Of a stretch of 25,431 bases of DNA, positions 15,375 through 23,951 are shown piece by piece. Each line of letters begins with the position of its first letter. Within the stretch, counting starts at the first letter, position 1. The stretch is from the IMG/VR virus record IMGVR_UViG_3300029448_000395, positions 1 through 25,431 of that record; one strand, written 5' to 3'. The notes beneath the pieces are model-generated. The model had not been told where the DNA came from and did no database searches. It saw nothing but the letters and a program-made list of their open reading frames with translations. The DNA comes from a virus. The position numbers and the translations under genes were made by a program.

Positions 15375-16607
15375 CTATTGTTCAAACCTATCTTTTTGGT
15401 ATCTTAAATGTTCTATAGCATTAGCAAAGTATTCAGCATCATCATCAAACCCTTGATCCTTAGAGAAGTTATATAGATTTAATGCTGTTTCAGCTGCTTT
15501 ATCTGCATCACGTATAGCTTCTTTTACTGCAAAGGAATCAGGATTAACTACCTTAGCTTTTAAAGCACCTGGTATTTGAGTGTGATACAATGCTAACATT
15601 CCACTAAATTGAGCTCTAGCATCTGCAACTCCCATATCTTCACGATCTTCAGGTAAAAAAGTCCAACTATCTTTAGGTTTTGTAATATCTCCAAAGTCTA
15701 CATCTCCTAATCCAGATGTTGCCATAAATCCAGCTTCTTCGTATGCATACATATGTTCTTTATCTAGCATTTGCATTTTCAAGTTAGAGTCAAGGTGCAT
15801 TCTTTCCATGTCCATAATACTACGTAATGCATCTAATTGTGCTTGATTACTAAAGTCCGCAGCTTTTTGATCGCCTTCAAGTTCTGCTCCTAGCTCCATT
15901 TGTCCTCTTGTAAGGTAATCTGTAAGAGCCATTGCATCTTTATTTATTTGATGTGCAAAGTCCATTTCATCTTTAGATAAATCACTACCTAATACCATTT
16001 GGTCAAGTTCATATTTTTGAGCTTGCCTAGCTTCAACTCTTCTCTGCTTAGCTTCTAACTTACTAAGTCTTGATGCATTGCTATAGTCTTGTTCTCCTCT
16101 AACATTAATAAGCCCTTTATTGGGACCTAAGCCAGTTGTTCTGTAAAACAAATCCCCTGCTTCCATATCATAATCTGCATCTCTTGCTGCTTCATATTCT
16201 CTTTTTCTGTATTCAGAAAGACGTTTATTTTCTGCTTTTGTAAGCTTAGCATCAACTTTCTTTTCCTTAATGAGAAGTCTATGAGCTTCTTGCATTTCAT
16301 CTTTATTTAAGCTTGATTCAAAGTCCATTAAACCTCTTTTCATCTTATCGTCAAACTCTCCTTTTTCAATATTTAGCTTTAAACCATGTTCTCTTTCAGC
16401 GTATCCAAGGAAATCTGAATGAGATATAGTTTTTCTTTCTTCCGAACCCGTAGTTTTAATACGAGACTTTTCTGCTCTAATAGCAGCAGCAGTTTCGTAA
16501 TCAATCTTTTCTCTCCAATCGGGTTCTTTTATAGTATCCATCAATCCTTTAACAGAACTACTAGTTCTTGATAAAGCATTTAAAAACTCTTCACTGTAAT
16601 TAGCCAT
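15375..16607 (-). CDS. Internal virion protein-like, helical (410 residues)
   Basis: The start is placed at ATG 16607 (MANYSEEFLNALS) because GGAGGAG lies immediately upstream; a longer reading from 16622 would place that ribosome-binding site inside the gene. The protein is almost wholly charged alpha-helix (EAKQRRVEARQAQKYELDQ, RDADKAAETALNLYNF), with no signal peptide, membrane segment or cysteine motif. It is encoded directly before the giant protein and after the hydrophobic-N-terminal 184-residue protein, an order recalling the T7 internal core genes 14-15-16. By that context it may be a structural partner of the ejected complex. Homology to gp15 cannot be claimed from sequence alone. 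Confidence 0.6.
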   Translation of the reverse strand: MANYSEEFLNALSRTSSSVKGLMDTIKEPDWREKIDYETAAAIRAEKSRIKTTGSEERKTISHSDFLGYAEREHGLKLNIEKGEFDDKMKRGLMDFESSLNKDEMQEAHRLLIKEKKVDAKLTKAENKRLSEYRKREYEAARDADYDMEAGDLFYRTTGLGPNKGLINVRGEQDYSNASRLSKLEAKQRRVEARQAQKYELDQMVLGSDLSKDEMDFAHQINKDAMALTDYLTRGQMELGAELEGDQKAADFSNQAQLDALRSIMDMERMHLDSNLKMQMLDKEHMYAYEEAGFMATSGLGDVDFGDITKPKDSWTFLPEDREDMGVADARAQFSGMLALYHTQIPGALKAKVVNPDSFAVKEAIRDADKAAETALNLYNFSKDQGFDDDAEYFANAIEHLRYQKDRFEQ

Positions 16608-16608
16608 T

Positions 16609-17163
16609 TTATACTCCTCCAAAGTCAGCTTGTGTATTTACTAGGTTAGACTTATTTCCAATGTTGTATCCACGAGTCATTGCTGTTGCTTCTAAATCTA
16701 ACAGCCCAGTCTGAACACCTCTTAAGCTTCCCTCTAATTGTTTTTCTAGTCCAAATCTTTGTTCTTGATACCCTTGTCTTCTATCTAGATTTTCTTGTTG
16801 GAAAGAAGTTCCCATTTGATCTTTTTGAGTTTCTAAAGTACCAGAATAAGACAATCCAGTTTGCCCTATCGCTCCATCCATTTGTTCTGAATCTTGTTTA
16901 AAATTTAATAATCCCCTTGCTTGACCTAGCTCAAAAGCCTGCCTACCAAATCCAGCTCGTTCTCTATATTCGTCTCTAATAGCAGAAACAGAACCTAATA
17001 ACTGTGTTTGTGCTTTTAATGCATGCTTTTTTTCTCTTGCTCTACGTCTTCTTTCTTCTCTTCTTTTTTTACGCATTCCAAACGCACCTAATATAGCACC
17101 GCCTATTGCTAAGCCTGCACTTATTGGGTTTGCTGCCATTGCTGCCGCTACTGCTCCACTCAT
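16609..17163 (-). CDS. Internal virion / ejection protein-like, hydrophobic N-terminus (184 residues)
   Basis: ATG 17163 overlaps the previous stop (TAATG) and is preceded by GGAGGG. The first 29 residues are Ala/Gly-rich and hydrophobic (AVAAAMAANPISAGLAIGG) and could insert in a membrane. A very basic stretch (RKKRREERRRRAREKKH, 31-47) follows, then a long Gln/Glu-rich helix. This architecture resembles T7 gp14-type ejection proteins, which form the outer-membrane channel. The gene lies two genes upstream of the giant protein. The assignment rests on architecture and order, not on a recognised motif. Confidence 0.6.
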   Translation of the reverse strand: MSGAVAAAMAANPISAGLAIGGAILGAFGMRKKRREERRRRAREKKHALKAQTQLLGSVSAIRDEYRERAGFGRQAFELGQARGLLNFKQDSEQMDGAIGQTGLSYSGTLETQKDQMGTSFQQENLDRRQGYQEQRFGLEKQLEGSLRGVQTGLLDLEATAMTRGYNIGNKSNLVNTQADFGGV

Positions 17164-17573
17164 TATTTTAACCCTCCATCGTCTTTATCTGACGTTCTAT
17201 TTAATATTTTAACAAAGTCAAATCTTTCATCTAAAGATTTCATCCACCATCCACCTTTAAAATCAGGTGCTAACATAGTAGCAACTTCATTTCTTGCCTC
17301 ATCGTGAACATCTGGTTTTTCCATTTCTTGCAACCATTCATCACTAGGTGTTTGTGGTGCACCATATAATTCTCCAGGTTGACCCGTTCCTTTTAATTCT
17401 GGATCTTGTGGTATTCCAGTTTCTTTTTCTTTCATATCGTCTAAAAACATTTGACTTGGTTTTTCTGGTGCACCATATAAATCACCAGGTTGTCCTGTTG
17501 CAGGATCTGTAGTCATATTGTCTAATGCTTTATCAGCTTCTATATTTTCTTTTTTTACTTTATCTTGAGCCAT
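17163..17573 (-). CDS. Small acidic virion-operon protein with duplicated TGQPG-LYGAP motif
   Basis: ATG 17573 is preceded by GGAGATTA and overlaps the lysozyme end by 14 bases. This 136-residue protein contains two copies of a TGQPG(D/E)LYGAP...PS unit about 40 residues apart (about 24-40 and 63-79). Each is followed by an acidic helix with a conserved bulky-aromatic pattern (QMFLDDM, EWLQEM). The C-terminal WWMKSLDERFDFVKIL may be a folding or capsid-binding segment. The repeats look like short linear interaction motifs, which would fit a scaffold-like or docking role for virion proteins. No family is recognised. Confidence 0.6.
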   Translation of the reverse strand: MAQDKVKKENIEADKALDNMTTDPATGQPGDLYGAPEKPSQMFLDDMKEKETGIPQDPELKGTGQPGELYGAPQTPSDEWLQEMEKPDVHDEARNEVATMLAPDFKGGWWMKSLDERFDFVKILNRTSDKDDGGLK

Positions 17574-18072
17574 TATTAATCTCCTTTAACGATTCAATAG
17601 TTTTTATAAAATCTTTTACCCTAACAGGTGTTTGTTCTATCCAACTAGAAGGTTCTTTATCTGGTGGATTTTTATACAATACTTCCTGTATTGCTTTATC
17701 ATATTCTCTATGTGATAAATGTTTCCATGTTTTAGGAAACTTTCTACTCCAACTAGCACCCAACTGATAATTAACAGATACTAAACCTATTATAACATCA
17801 TCGTTATCTGTGCAAAATATTTTAGCATCTCTTCTACCAGCCTTTAATGCTGTATCTACATCTTGTTTAAACCATTCATCAATAACATTGTTTGGCACTA
17901 AACATTTAACAGGATATTTTTCTTTTTCTTCCTTAGTTAAAAGATGTCCAATACCACAAGTAGCTTTACCTAAAGTATCTAAATAAACACTTTGTTTAAA
18001 TCCTTCACGATCTTTTAAATGTTCAAATAGTTTCTCCATAAATGGATCTTTCTTTTTAAAAAAACCAAACAT
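17560..18072 (-). CDS. T4-type lysozyme (GH24 muramidase)
   Basis: Starting at ATG 18072 (overlapping the previous stop as TAATG) gives 170 residues. The N-terminal part carries the full T4 lysozyme catalytic pattern: E23 in DREG, D32 in YLDTLG and T38 in ATCGIGH, with the same spacing as E11-D20-T26 of T4 lysozyme. It would hydrolyse the glycan strand of host peptidoglycan. There is no signal peptide; the first residues (MFGFFKKKDPFMEK) are a short basic lead-in. The holin lies about 5.5 kb upstream in the same operon, and this gene is embedded among virion genes. It could therefore be the endolysin, a virion-associated lysozyme used at entry, or both. Confidence 0.9.
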   Translation of the reverse strand: MFGFFKKKDPFMEKLFEHLKDREGFKQSVYLDTLGKATCGIGHLLTKEEKEKYPVKCLVPNNVIDEWFKQDVDTALKAGRRDAKIFCTDNDDVIIGLVSVNYQLGASWSRKFPKTWKHLSHREYDKAIQEVLYKNPPDKEPSSWIEQTPVRVKDFIKTIESLKEINNGSR

Positions 18073-18767
18073 TATTTTTTCCACCATTCATATAAACTTT
18101 CTCCAGCAAACTTTCCTAAATACCAGTTATCGCTTTTTGAGCCTGAATCATCTTTACCTGAATCATCTTTACCTGAATCATCTTTATTCGTAGGCTGGTT
18201 TGTTCCCTCTGGAGTAGGTCCAACAAAACCTTTATTTTCACCGTCTGGAACTGGTCCAACAAACCCAGGTACGCTTTGATAATCGCTTACATTAACTGGT
18301 TTTCTTTTGTCTGAAGTTCGAGTAATACTTCCGTCTGGATTTGTTTGCCAATCCTCTGTTCCTTCTAAATACATACTAATAAGGTCTTTTTTAGTTAATT
18401 GTTTGTCTGCTAAAGCAGCTCTTCTCAATGCTCTACCTGAAGCCATTTGAGTTCCGTCTGAGTTTACAGTTCCAGATCTCCAAGCTTTTCTTCCATGTTG
18501 TTCAATAAAAGTTTTTTTCATTTGTCTTCTATCTCTAAATCTTTCTGCAGCATTTTGAGCACCATCTTTTAGGGCCCCAACACCTTCTTTAATATCTTTT
18601 GCTGATTGACCTATACTCCAACCTATTTCTGCGCCTTCTGCCATTGCTGTCATAGTGTCTAAAGCTTTAATTGCTTTACTATTTTCAATCCTTTCTTGCT
18701 CTTTTAATTCTTCTTGAGCTGTTCCTCTTTTAAAACGACTCATTATTACATCTACTCTACTCGCCAT
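18072..18767 (-). CDS. Low-complexity virion-operon protein, unknown (231 residues)
   Basis: ATG 18767 has GGAGGGG upstream. The N-terminal 110 residues are charged helix with an Ala/Gly-rich segment (TAMAEGAEIGWSIG). A central NPDGSITRTSD looks like a beta-turn. The C-terminal third has GFVGPVPDGENKGFVGPTPEG and a tandem KDDSG repeat (three copies), followed by a Trp-rich end (ESLYEWWKK). The Gly-Pro and KDDSG units look like flexible linkers. It sits between a fibre-like gene and the lysozyme, so it is probably a minor structural protein. No family recognised. Confidence 0.6.
   Translation of the reverse strand: MASRVDVIMSRFKRGTAQEELKEQERIENSKAIKALDTMTAMAEGAEIGWSIGQSAKDIKEGVGALKDGAQNAAERFRDRRQMKKTFIEQHGRKAWRSGTVNSDGTQMASGRALRRAALADKQLTKKDLISMYLEGTEDWQTNPDGSITRTSDKRKPVNVSDYQSVPGFVGPVPDGENKGFVGPTPEGTNQPTNKDDSGKDDSGKDDSGSKSDNWYLGKFAGESLYEWWKK
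18142..18186 (-). repeat. Three perfect tandem 15-bp repeats encoding KDDSG units
   Basis: CCTGAATCATCTTTA occurs three times head to tail (18142, 18157, 18172). It keeps the reading frame and encodes the KDDSG linker of the 231-residue protein. Identical copies at DNA level suggest recent slippage, so copy number may vary between relatives. Confidence 0.9.
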
Positions 18768-18775
18768 AACCCCTC

Positions 18776-20179
18776 CTAAGGTGCAAATCCGTCTGAATTT
18801 ACCATTGTTATATCTAATTCTGAATTATCTGCAACATTTCCACTAGTATTTGAAAATGTTACACTCATATTTGCATCGTACCCTACAAAACTTCCTCTAA
18901 ATTGATGTCTAAAAGTTATGTATAAAGTAGCAGATGCACTCCCTAAATCTATTGTTGCTGATGCATTAGAACCAGTATTCCATCCATTAGGTCCTCCACT
19001 TGACCCTGGAGAACCAGTTGTACTAATAGCAAACCCTGGGTTTAAAACATTTCCAGAATCTTTAGTCCATGAAACTGTAGTGCTATTATTTCCAGTGTTT
19101 CCATTTGTTAATACTATTGACTTATTTGCATGAGTATAGTTACCTGTGCTTCCAGTTCCTACTGCAGTCATAGTAAAATCATTAGGAACAGTCCAACTAC
19201 CAGAAACACTTGGAGTTGTTATAACTTCACTTTCTGTAGCAGTTCCTACATTTTGTTGCGATGCTGTGTTTCTTGGTTCTGTTTTAAATTTATATGCTGT
19301 ACTAGCTTGTGGTGTAAGTCCTGCATTATTAGCATTAAAAGTATAAGTATCTGACCAGCTTCCCAGCCTATCAGAAGAACCGATAGTTATATTTACATAA
19401 TCGTTAGCTCCATAACTTCCTGCACTATTAAGTTTCCAATAAAGCCTAATACTTTCTGTTATCTGTGTATTACCTGCTAAAGCAACAGTAATTTCATTAG
19501 AGCTAGTAGTACCAGATTCAGTTACTGAAATAGTATTAGGTATTCTGCTTCTTACTTGACTAATTACAGCTTGGTAATCTAATGCAAATAATTTCTTACC
19601 AGTATCTCCAGAATTTCCATCTATTGTTTCTGTTGAAAAATACCTTACTCCATGACCTGAGTTAGTAAGACCTACTGGTATAATTAAAGATGAAGTTGTT
19701 ATAGGGTTATCTCTCATAACACTTCCGTTTGATAATCCATTATGAGATGAATCTGTTTTGCTTGTAACAGTATAACCATCAGGTTCTGTTTCCTTGCATG
19801 CCTCTAAATAACTACTCCAACCTTCTAAGTAGTCAGATCCATCTCCATCATCATAGTAAAAATTAAACACAATAGGTTTAGCACTATTAGAAGTTACTCC
19901 ACCACCACCTTCCCCAGAAGTAGATTCTGTAGTTGTTGTAGCAATACTTTCATCAGACTCGCTAGGTTTAGATAGTTTTGTTTTTAACCACATTCCATTC
20001 ATCTTACTATACAGATATTTAGTTTTACCAGTATCTATTAATCTTTGTTCTCCGTCTACTCCATCAAAAGGCTTTGGAGCTGTTTTATAAACTTTGGTAG
20101 GTCTTTCAGTTTGTTTTTTAACATCTCTTCTTGTCTTAACAGCCATAATTCCTGCGTAACTATTTTTAAAAAAACTCAT
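18776..20179 (-). CDS. Tail fibre / appendage-like protein, beta-rich (467 residues)
   Basis: The ATG at 20179 overlaps the preceding stop (ATGA). The N-terminal part contains DGVDGEQRLIDTGKTKYLY followed by MNGMWLKTKL, a repeat-like Gly/Asp beta element seen in many marine phage tail proteins. From about residue 70 the protein is very rich in Ser, Thr, Gly and Asn, and nearly free of cysteine. A region near 215-330 has alternating beta strands like a fibronectin/Ig domain. The end (AFSNTSGNVADNSELDITMVN type strands) is also beta. This composition fits a host-recognition fibre or surface decoration protein. No enzymatic motif is seen. It is placed directly after the 839-residue tail-like gene. 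Confidence 0.6.
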   Translation of the reverse strand: MSFFKNSYAGIMAVKTRRDVKKQTERPTKVYKTAPKPFDGVDGEQRLIDTGKTKYLYSKMNGMWLKTKLSKPSESDESIATTTTESTSGEGGGGVTSNSAKPIVFNFYYDDGDGSDYLEGWSSYLEACKETEPDGYTVTSKTDSSHNGLSNGSVMRDNPITTSSLIIPVGLTNSGHGVRYFSTETIDGNSGDTGKKLFALDYQAVISQVRSRIPNTISVTESGTTSSNEITVALAGNTQITESIRLYWKLNSAGSYGANDYVNITIGSSDRLGSWSDTYTFNANNAGLTPQASTAYKFKTEPRNTASQQNVGTATESEVITTPSVSGSWTVPNDFTMTAVGTGSTGNYTHANKSIVLTNGNTGNNSTTVSWTKDSGNVLNPGFAISTTGSPGSSGGPNGWNTGSNASATIDLGSASATLYITFRHQFRGSFVGYDANMSVTFSNTSGNVADNSELDITMVNSDGFAP

Positions 20180-22695
20180 TTTAAAGTCTTCTCTCTATAT
20201 ACAATTTGAATATCATTTATTTCAAAATTCCCATCTATTGCACTTCCATTTGATACGATTGCCAAAGCTAATGAATTAACATTTTTAAATTTGTCCTCAC
20301 CTTCTGCTTCATTTGTATCTCTAAGTTTTATATGTAAAGTTTTATAAATACCACTTGTTTTTGGTAATACAGTTTTAACGGCAGATTCATTATCAAAATT
20401 TTTATTTCTTAATATTATACCTGGTTCATTATTTGCACCTGGTACATTATCTGGAATAGCTTGAATTTCTACTGTGCTATCTCCAGATCCTGGATATTTA
20501 TAGTTAATATAAATACTATGTATTTTCTTCTTCGACTCTGGACTATTCATTGTAAAATCTTTAGTTTGTAAAAGAACGTCGTTATTGCTTAAAGTTAAAC
20601 TAGCAACAGAATCATCCCATTTATATAGTTTTAAATCATTACTATTTTTTGCATACCAAACTAATGTACCGTCGTTTAATGTAACCATATTAGATATATC
20701 ATCAGTATTAAATCTATTAGATGAATACATCCAAGAATTAGATTTTAAATCATACATAATTACTTTACCGTTTTTATTTCCAATAAATAAACTTTGTTTA
20801 TGAGGAAGATATCCTAAGACATTATCGTTATGGTAGTAATCATTTCCCCAATTAGCTAATCTTTTTTGTCCTATTTCGTTATAAAGTATATTAGTAATTG
20901 CTTCTCCATCGTATATATAAGCACCAAATCTATTGATCCAAGCAACAAAACCTTCTCCTTCTATTACATGAAATTCTTTTTCTACCCCTTTATGCTTATA
21001 ACTTCCTTCTAGATACTCTATATCTCTAGAACAATTTATAACATATAAAGTATTTCTTTTAAATTCTAACAACTTATCTCCAACAGATGCTAGTTTAATT
21101 ATGTCATCACCGTCATTTATTTCTACATCTATCTTATTATTTAAAGGAAAATAATCAAATTCATTAACAGGAGATTTAAATACTGTGTCGTTTGCTACAG
21201 TAATATATGCAGTATTGTCTTTTTTATCTTTATAATACGCCACATTGCCCACATAAGCCCTTCTATTGACGATTGTAGACGTTTTATAGCCTGTGCCTAG
21301 CCTACCTATGGCTGTGTCTTCTTTTTCAACGTATGGCTCATCCTCGGGCATTTCTTGCAATGATTTATTTAAACTGCTTATACCATTTACTGAAGAACTA
21401 TAAGCGTATTGATTAGATACATAGAAAAAGTCTCCCCCGCTTGCAACTTTTTCATAAAATATATTCCATGTATCATCTCCGCCTTTTCTATATCCTTTTT
21501 CAAAATTAACTTCAAATAATAAATATTTTTGACCTATTTCTCCATCTCTTCTTCTTGCCCAATAAAAATTAATACCTGTTTGCGATGGCTTATTAGGAAC
21601 TCTTCCTATCATACAGTAATGCATTTGAACTTTTTTATCTTCGTCTTGTCCTGATATTAAATGATTAATTACAGTACCTAAATGAACAGGCACTGATTCT
21701 TGAGTATCGTAAATATTTGAAGCAAATATTTCATAACTATCAGGCTTAGGAGTTGCACTAGAATACCAGTTATATATACTAGAATTGTCATCTACAGTAT
21801 TTCCAGTCCATATAGCTAATTCTATTCCACCATAAGAACCTCCACTCCACTCACTATGATTGTTAAATTCTTGTGTTATTGTTTGTGCGTTAACAGAAAC
21901 CAACCAAGAGTTTGCATCGTCTATATTAGTTTCAACAAAAGTTGTATTACAAGTTGCTTCTGATTCCCATTCAGCAGCAAACCAATTTTTTCCCATTTCT
22001 GCATTAACATCATAAGCATAACCGTCAGGAGAACCATAATGTCTATTAGCATTTATATCGACAGTATCTCTAGCTTTTATTGGTGCTATATATGCATTGT
22101 CAGCAACAAATACTTTATTATACTCAATATTTGGAGCATTAGCCACTCCAGTATCAGAAACACCCAGTCTTTTTTTAGTGTTAAGAAACTTTAATTTTTT
22201 AACTCTATTATTAACAGGGAACGGAGTTCCGCTTGTGCCAGTTAAATCTACCCAAGGACTTATTCGAATATCTCCATCTATCACAAGATACTCTACCTTA
22301 GCAGACGTAGATCCGTAATTTATAGTTGCAGTATTGCTTGCACTTATAATTGAACCTTCGGTATTATTAAACATTCTAATTTTTTTGATAGTTGGATCAT
22401 TTATAAATAGATATTCAGTATTTTCAGTATTTGTAGATGAATCTATTTTTCTATCTAAATTTAAATGCATTAATCCACTACCATAATAATGAGTATATGG
22501 ACTAGCTAAATCTATATGATCGTTATTACTACCAACAGACACATCATCAACATGTCCCATAAGTCTAACTTTACCAGGAGTTTCAGTGTCTACTCCATTT
22601 AATAATACTAGTTCTTCGTTTTTTACATCTCTTTTGTTAGTATTATTATTTAAGCCGCCACTGAAGTTCTCTAACTTAAGAACGTTTTTTGGCAC
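20176..22695 (-). CDS. Tail/stabilisation-like structural protein, 839 residues (GTG start)
   Basis: GTG 22695 is chosen because AAAGGA lies seven bases upstream. The beginning (VLKLENFSGGLNNNTNKRD...NEELVLLNGVD) follows a pattern common at the N-terminus of podovirus tail nozzle and stabilisation proteins: a short strand, FSGGLN, then RD-x-K and NGV. The remainder is beta-rich with many Asn/Gly turns and repeated Y/W-containing strands (KVIMYDLKSNSWMYSSNRF, GTLVWYAKNSNDLKLYKWD) that read like blades of a beta propeller. It probably closes the portal or forms the tail tube end. The C-terminal 140 residues look like a jelly-roll or carbohydrate-binding domain. Family assignment is by pattern and operon position. 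Confidence 0.65.
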   Translation of the reverse strand: MPKNVLKLENFSGGLNNNTNKRDVKNEELVLLNGVDTETPGKVRLMGHVDDVSVGSNNDHIDLASPYTHYYGSGLMHLNLDRKIDSSTNTENTEYLFINDPTIKKIRMFNNTEGSIISASNTATINYGSTSAKVEYLVIDGDIRISPWVDLTGTSGTPFPVNNRVKKLKFLNTKKRLGVSDTGVANAPNIEYNKVFVADNAYIAPIKARDTVDINANRHYGSPDGYAYDVNAEMGKNWFAAEWESEATCNTTFVETNIDDANSWLVSVNAQTITQEFNNHSEWSGGSYGGIELAIWTGNTVDDNSSIYNWYSSATPKPDSYEIFASNIYDTQESVPVHLGTVINHLISGQDEDKKVQMHYCMIGRVPNKPSQTGINFYWARRRDGEIGQKYLLFEVNFEKGYRKGGDDTWNIFYEKVASGGDFFYVSNQYAYSSSVNGISSLNKSLQEMPEDEPYVEKEDTAIGRLGTGYKTSTIVNRRAYVGNVAYYKDKKDNTAYITVANDTVFKSPVNEFDYFPLNNKIDVEINDGDDIIKLASVGDKLLEFKRNTLYVINCSRDIEYLEGSYKHKGVEKEFHVIEGEGFVAWINRFGAYIYDGEAITNILYNEIGQKRLANWGNDYYHNDNVLGYLPHKQSLFIGNKNGKVIMYDLKSNSWMYSSNRFNTDDISNMVTLNDGTLVWYAKNSNDLKLYKWDDSVASLTLSNNDVLLQTKDFTMNSPESKKKIHSIYINYKYPGSGDSTVEIQAIPDNVPGANNEPGIILRNKNFDNESAVKTVLPKTSGIYKTLHIKLRDTNEAEGEDKFKNVNSLALAIVSNGSAIDGNFEINDIQIVYREKTLK

Positions 22696-22810
22696 TTCTT
22701 GTTCCTTTCGATCTACCTACTTTAGTATTCATTGTTCTCCTATCTTTGTTCATCTCTGAACCATTCCAAGGATTACCTTTTAATCTGTTAGTTGTCATTA
22801 TTTTAGTCAT
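22676..22810 (-). CDS. 44-residue basic protein in the phosphoesterase-tail gene junction
   Basis: ATG 22810 lies in the overlap with the end of the phosphoesterase gene. The frame reads MTKIMTTNRLKGNPWNGSEM, then RRTMNTKVGRSKGTRSAKKR to a stop. It fills an otherwise empty gap of about 110 bases and overlaps the GTG start of the tail gene by 20 bases. Its end also contains the ribosome-binding site of that gene. It is strongly basic and has no hydrophobic segment. Evidence for translation is context only: the ribosome-binding site is weak. Confidence 0.5.
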   Translation of the reverse strand: MTKIMTTNRLKGNPWNGSEMNKDRRTMNTKVGRSKGTRSAKKRS

Positions 22811-23570
22811 TTCCGTCTATTACCTTTCCCCATACGGACGTTTTACCGTCAATTATTTCTACTGGTTCAACTTTAAAAGATCCATTATCAAACCAATCTA
22901 CGATTGCAAAGGCATGTGCCCAATTATGCAATCTTCCTTTTAACCATCTATTCTTGTCATGAGACATATCTTTTAAACATCCCATAGACCAAGCACCTAT
23001 ACTTCCATTCAACTTTGTAAGGGTATGTCTTTGCAAGTCGTGGGTATGTCCATATATTACATTCTCTCCGTAAGCTTCGAGATGTTTTTTTGCATGATAC
23101 GTAGTTGCATAGGCACCATGGAAAAAAGTGAGTTTGCCAATTTGTATAGGTAAATTATATTCACTGTATTTATACCCTCTCTCTTTTATTTTACATGCTT
23201 TAAAAAACGAGTAATCAGTAAGATAGGGATACTTAGTAACAAAATTATCCAACCAGAGATCGTGGTTACCTTGTAATAAATACTTTTCCTTACATCTAAC
23301 TTTTTTAAGAACTTTATCCCAAACATCTAATCCTTCATTTACTAATCGTATATCTTCATCAACAATAGGTAATTGAAATTCTAACGGCGGAAGTTTCTTA
23401 TCTTTATATCTCCATGCCGATACAGATTCCCATTCACCTACATCTCCTAAATTTACAAATATATCAGGCTTTATCATTTCAATAGCCTTAATAACGCAAT
23501 TTACTGCAGCTTTATCTTCTAACGGATAATGCTGATCTGGTATTATTATACCACGTTTCTTGAGTTTCAT
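22803..23570 (-). CDS. Calcineurin-like metallophosphoesterase
   Basis: ATG 23570 follows AAGGAGAG. The protein has 255 residues and all the metal-binding motifs of the family in order: D12-x-H14 (PDQHYP), G-D43 (NLGDVGEWE), G-N102-H103-D (QGNHD), H151 (FFHGAY) and G-H175-x-H177 (YGHTHD). Such enzymes cleave phosphomono- or diesters with two metal ions. Phage members are common but their substrates are mostly unknown; nucleotide second messengers, DNA ends or cell-wall phosphate are all conceivable. The gene sits between the holin and the tail genes in the late operon. No signal peptide is visible, so it probably acts in the cytoplasm of the infected cell. Confidence 0.9.
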   Translation of the reverse strand: MKLKKRGIIIPDQHYPLEDKAAVNCVIKAIEMIKPDIFVNLGDVGEWESVSAWRYKDKKLPPLEFQLPIVDEDIRLVNEGLDVWDKVLKKVRCKEKYLLQGNHDLWLDNFVTKYPYLTDYSFFKACKIKERGYKYSEYNLPIQIGKLTFFHGAYATTYHAKKHLEAYGENVIYGHTHDLQRHTLTKLNGSIGAWSMGCLKDMSHDKNRWLKGRLHNWAHAFAIVDWFDNGSFKVEPVEIIDGKTSVWGKVIDGND

Positions 23571-23579
23571 GTACTCTCC

Positions 23580-23951
23580 TTAAGCTGATCTTTTAACTTT
23601 TTCTAGACTACGCATTCCCCCGAGACCGAGCATCCCGAGTAAGACTGTAGTTAGTGTAGTCATATCAAACACTGGTAATTCTATTACGTGTCCAAACGAA
23701 TACAAAATAAAAGTTAAAAGAGGTTGTAGTATGTAGTGATACCCGAGTGCAGTGGCACAAATCCAGCCCGTAAAGGGCCTCCAGCCACTGACAAATCTCG
23801 ATGTATGACCAGCTTCAACTTTGTTTACTTCTAATTGGGCTTTGTTAATTTCTGCAATCATCATAGCCTTTTCTTCCTTGTCCAAAGTAAATCTATCAAC
23901 ATTGTCTGCGACTTTGTCAATAATTTTTCCAACTAGGTCTAATCTAGGCAT
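23580..23951 (-). CDS. Holin, 3-TM superfamily
   Basis: The start is placed at ATG 23951 (MPRLDLVGKIIDKV), giving 123 residues; an in-frame GTG at 23972 would add seven. The protein has a basic-acidic N-terminal helix, then SGWRPFTGWICATALGY, a signature of the phage 3-TM holin family. Three hydrophobic segments follow (roughly 58-72, 74-90 and 98-113), and it ends in LGLGGMRSLEKVK. Holins oligomerise in the inner membrane and set the time of lysis. Its partner is most likely the T4-type lysozyme at 17560-18072, which is not adjacent. The gene overlaps the end of the preceding coiled-coil gene by eight bases. Confidence 0.85.
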   Translation of the reverse strand: MPRLDLVGKIIDKVADNVDRFTLDKEEKAMMIAEINKAQLEVNKVEAGHTSRFVSGWRPFTGWICATALGYHYILQPLLTFILYSFGHVIELPVFDMTTLTTVLLGMLGLGGMRSLEKVKRSA

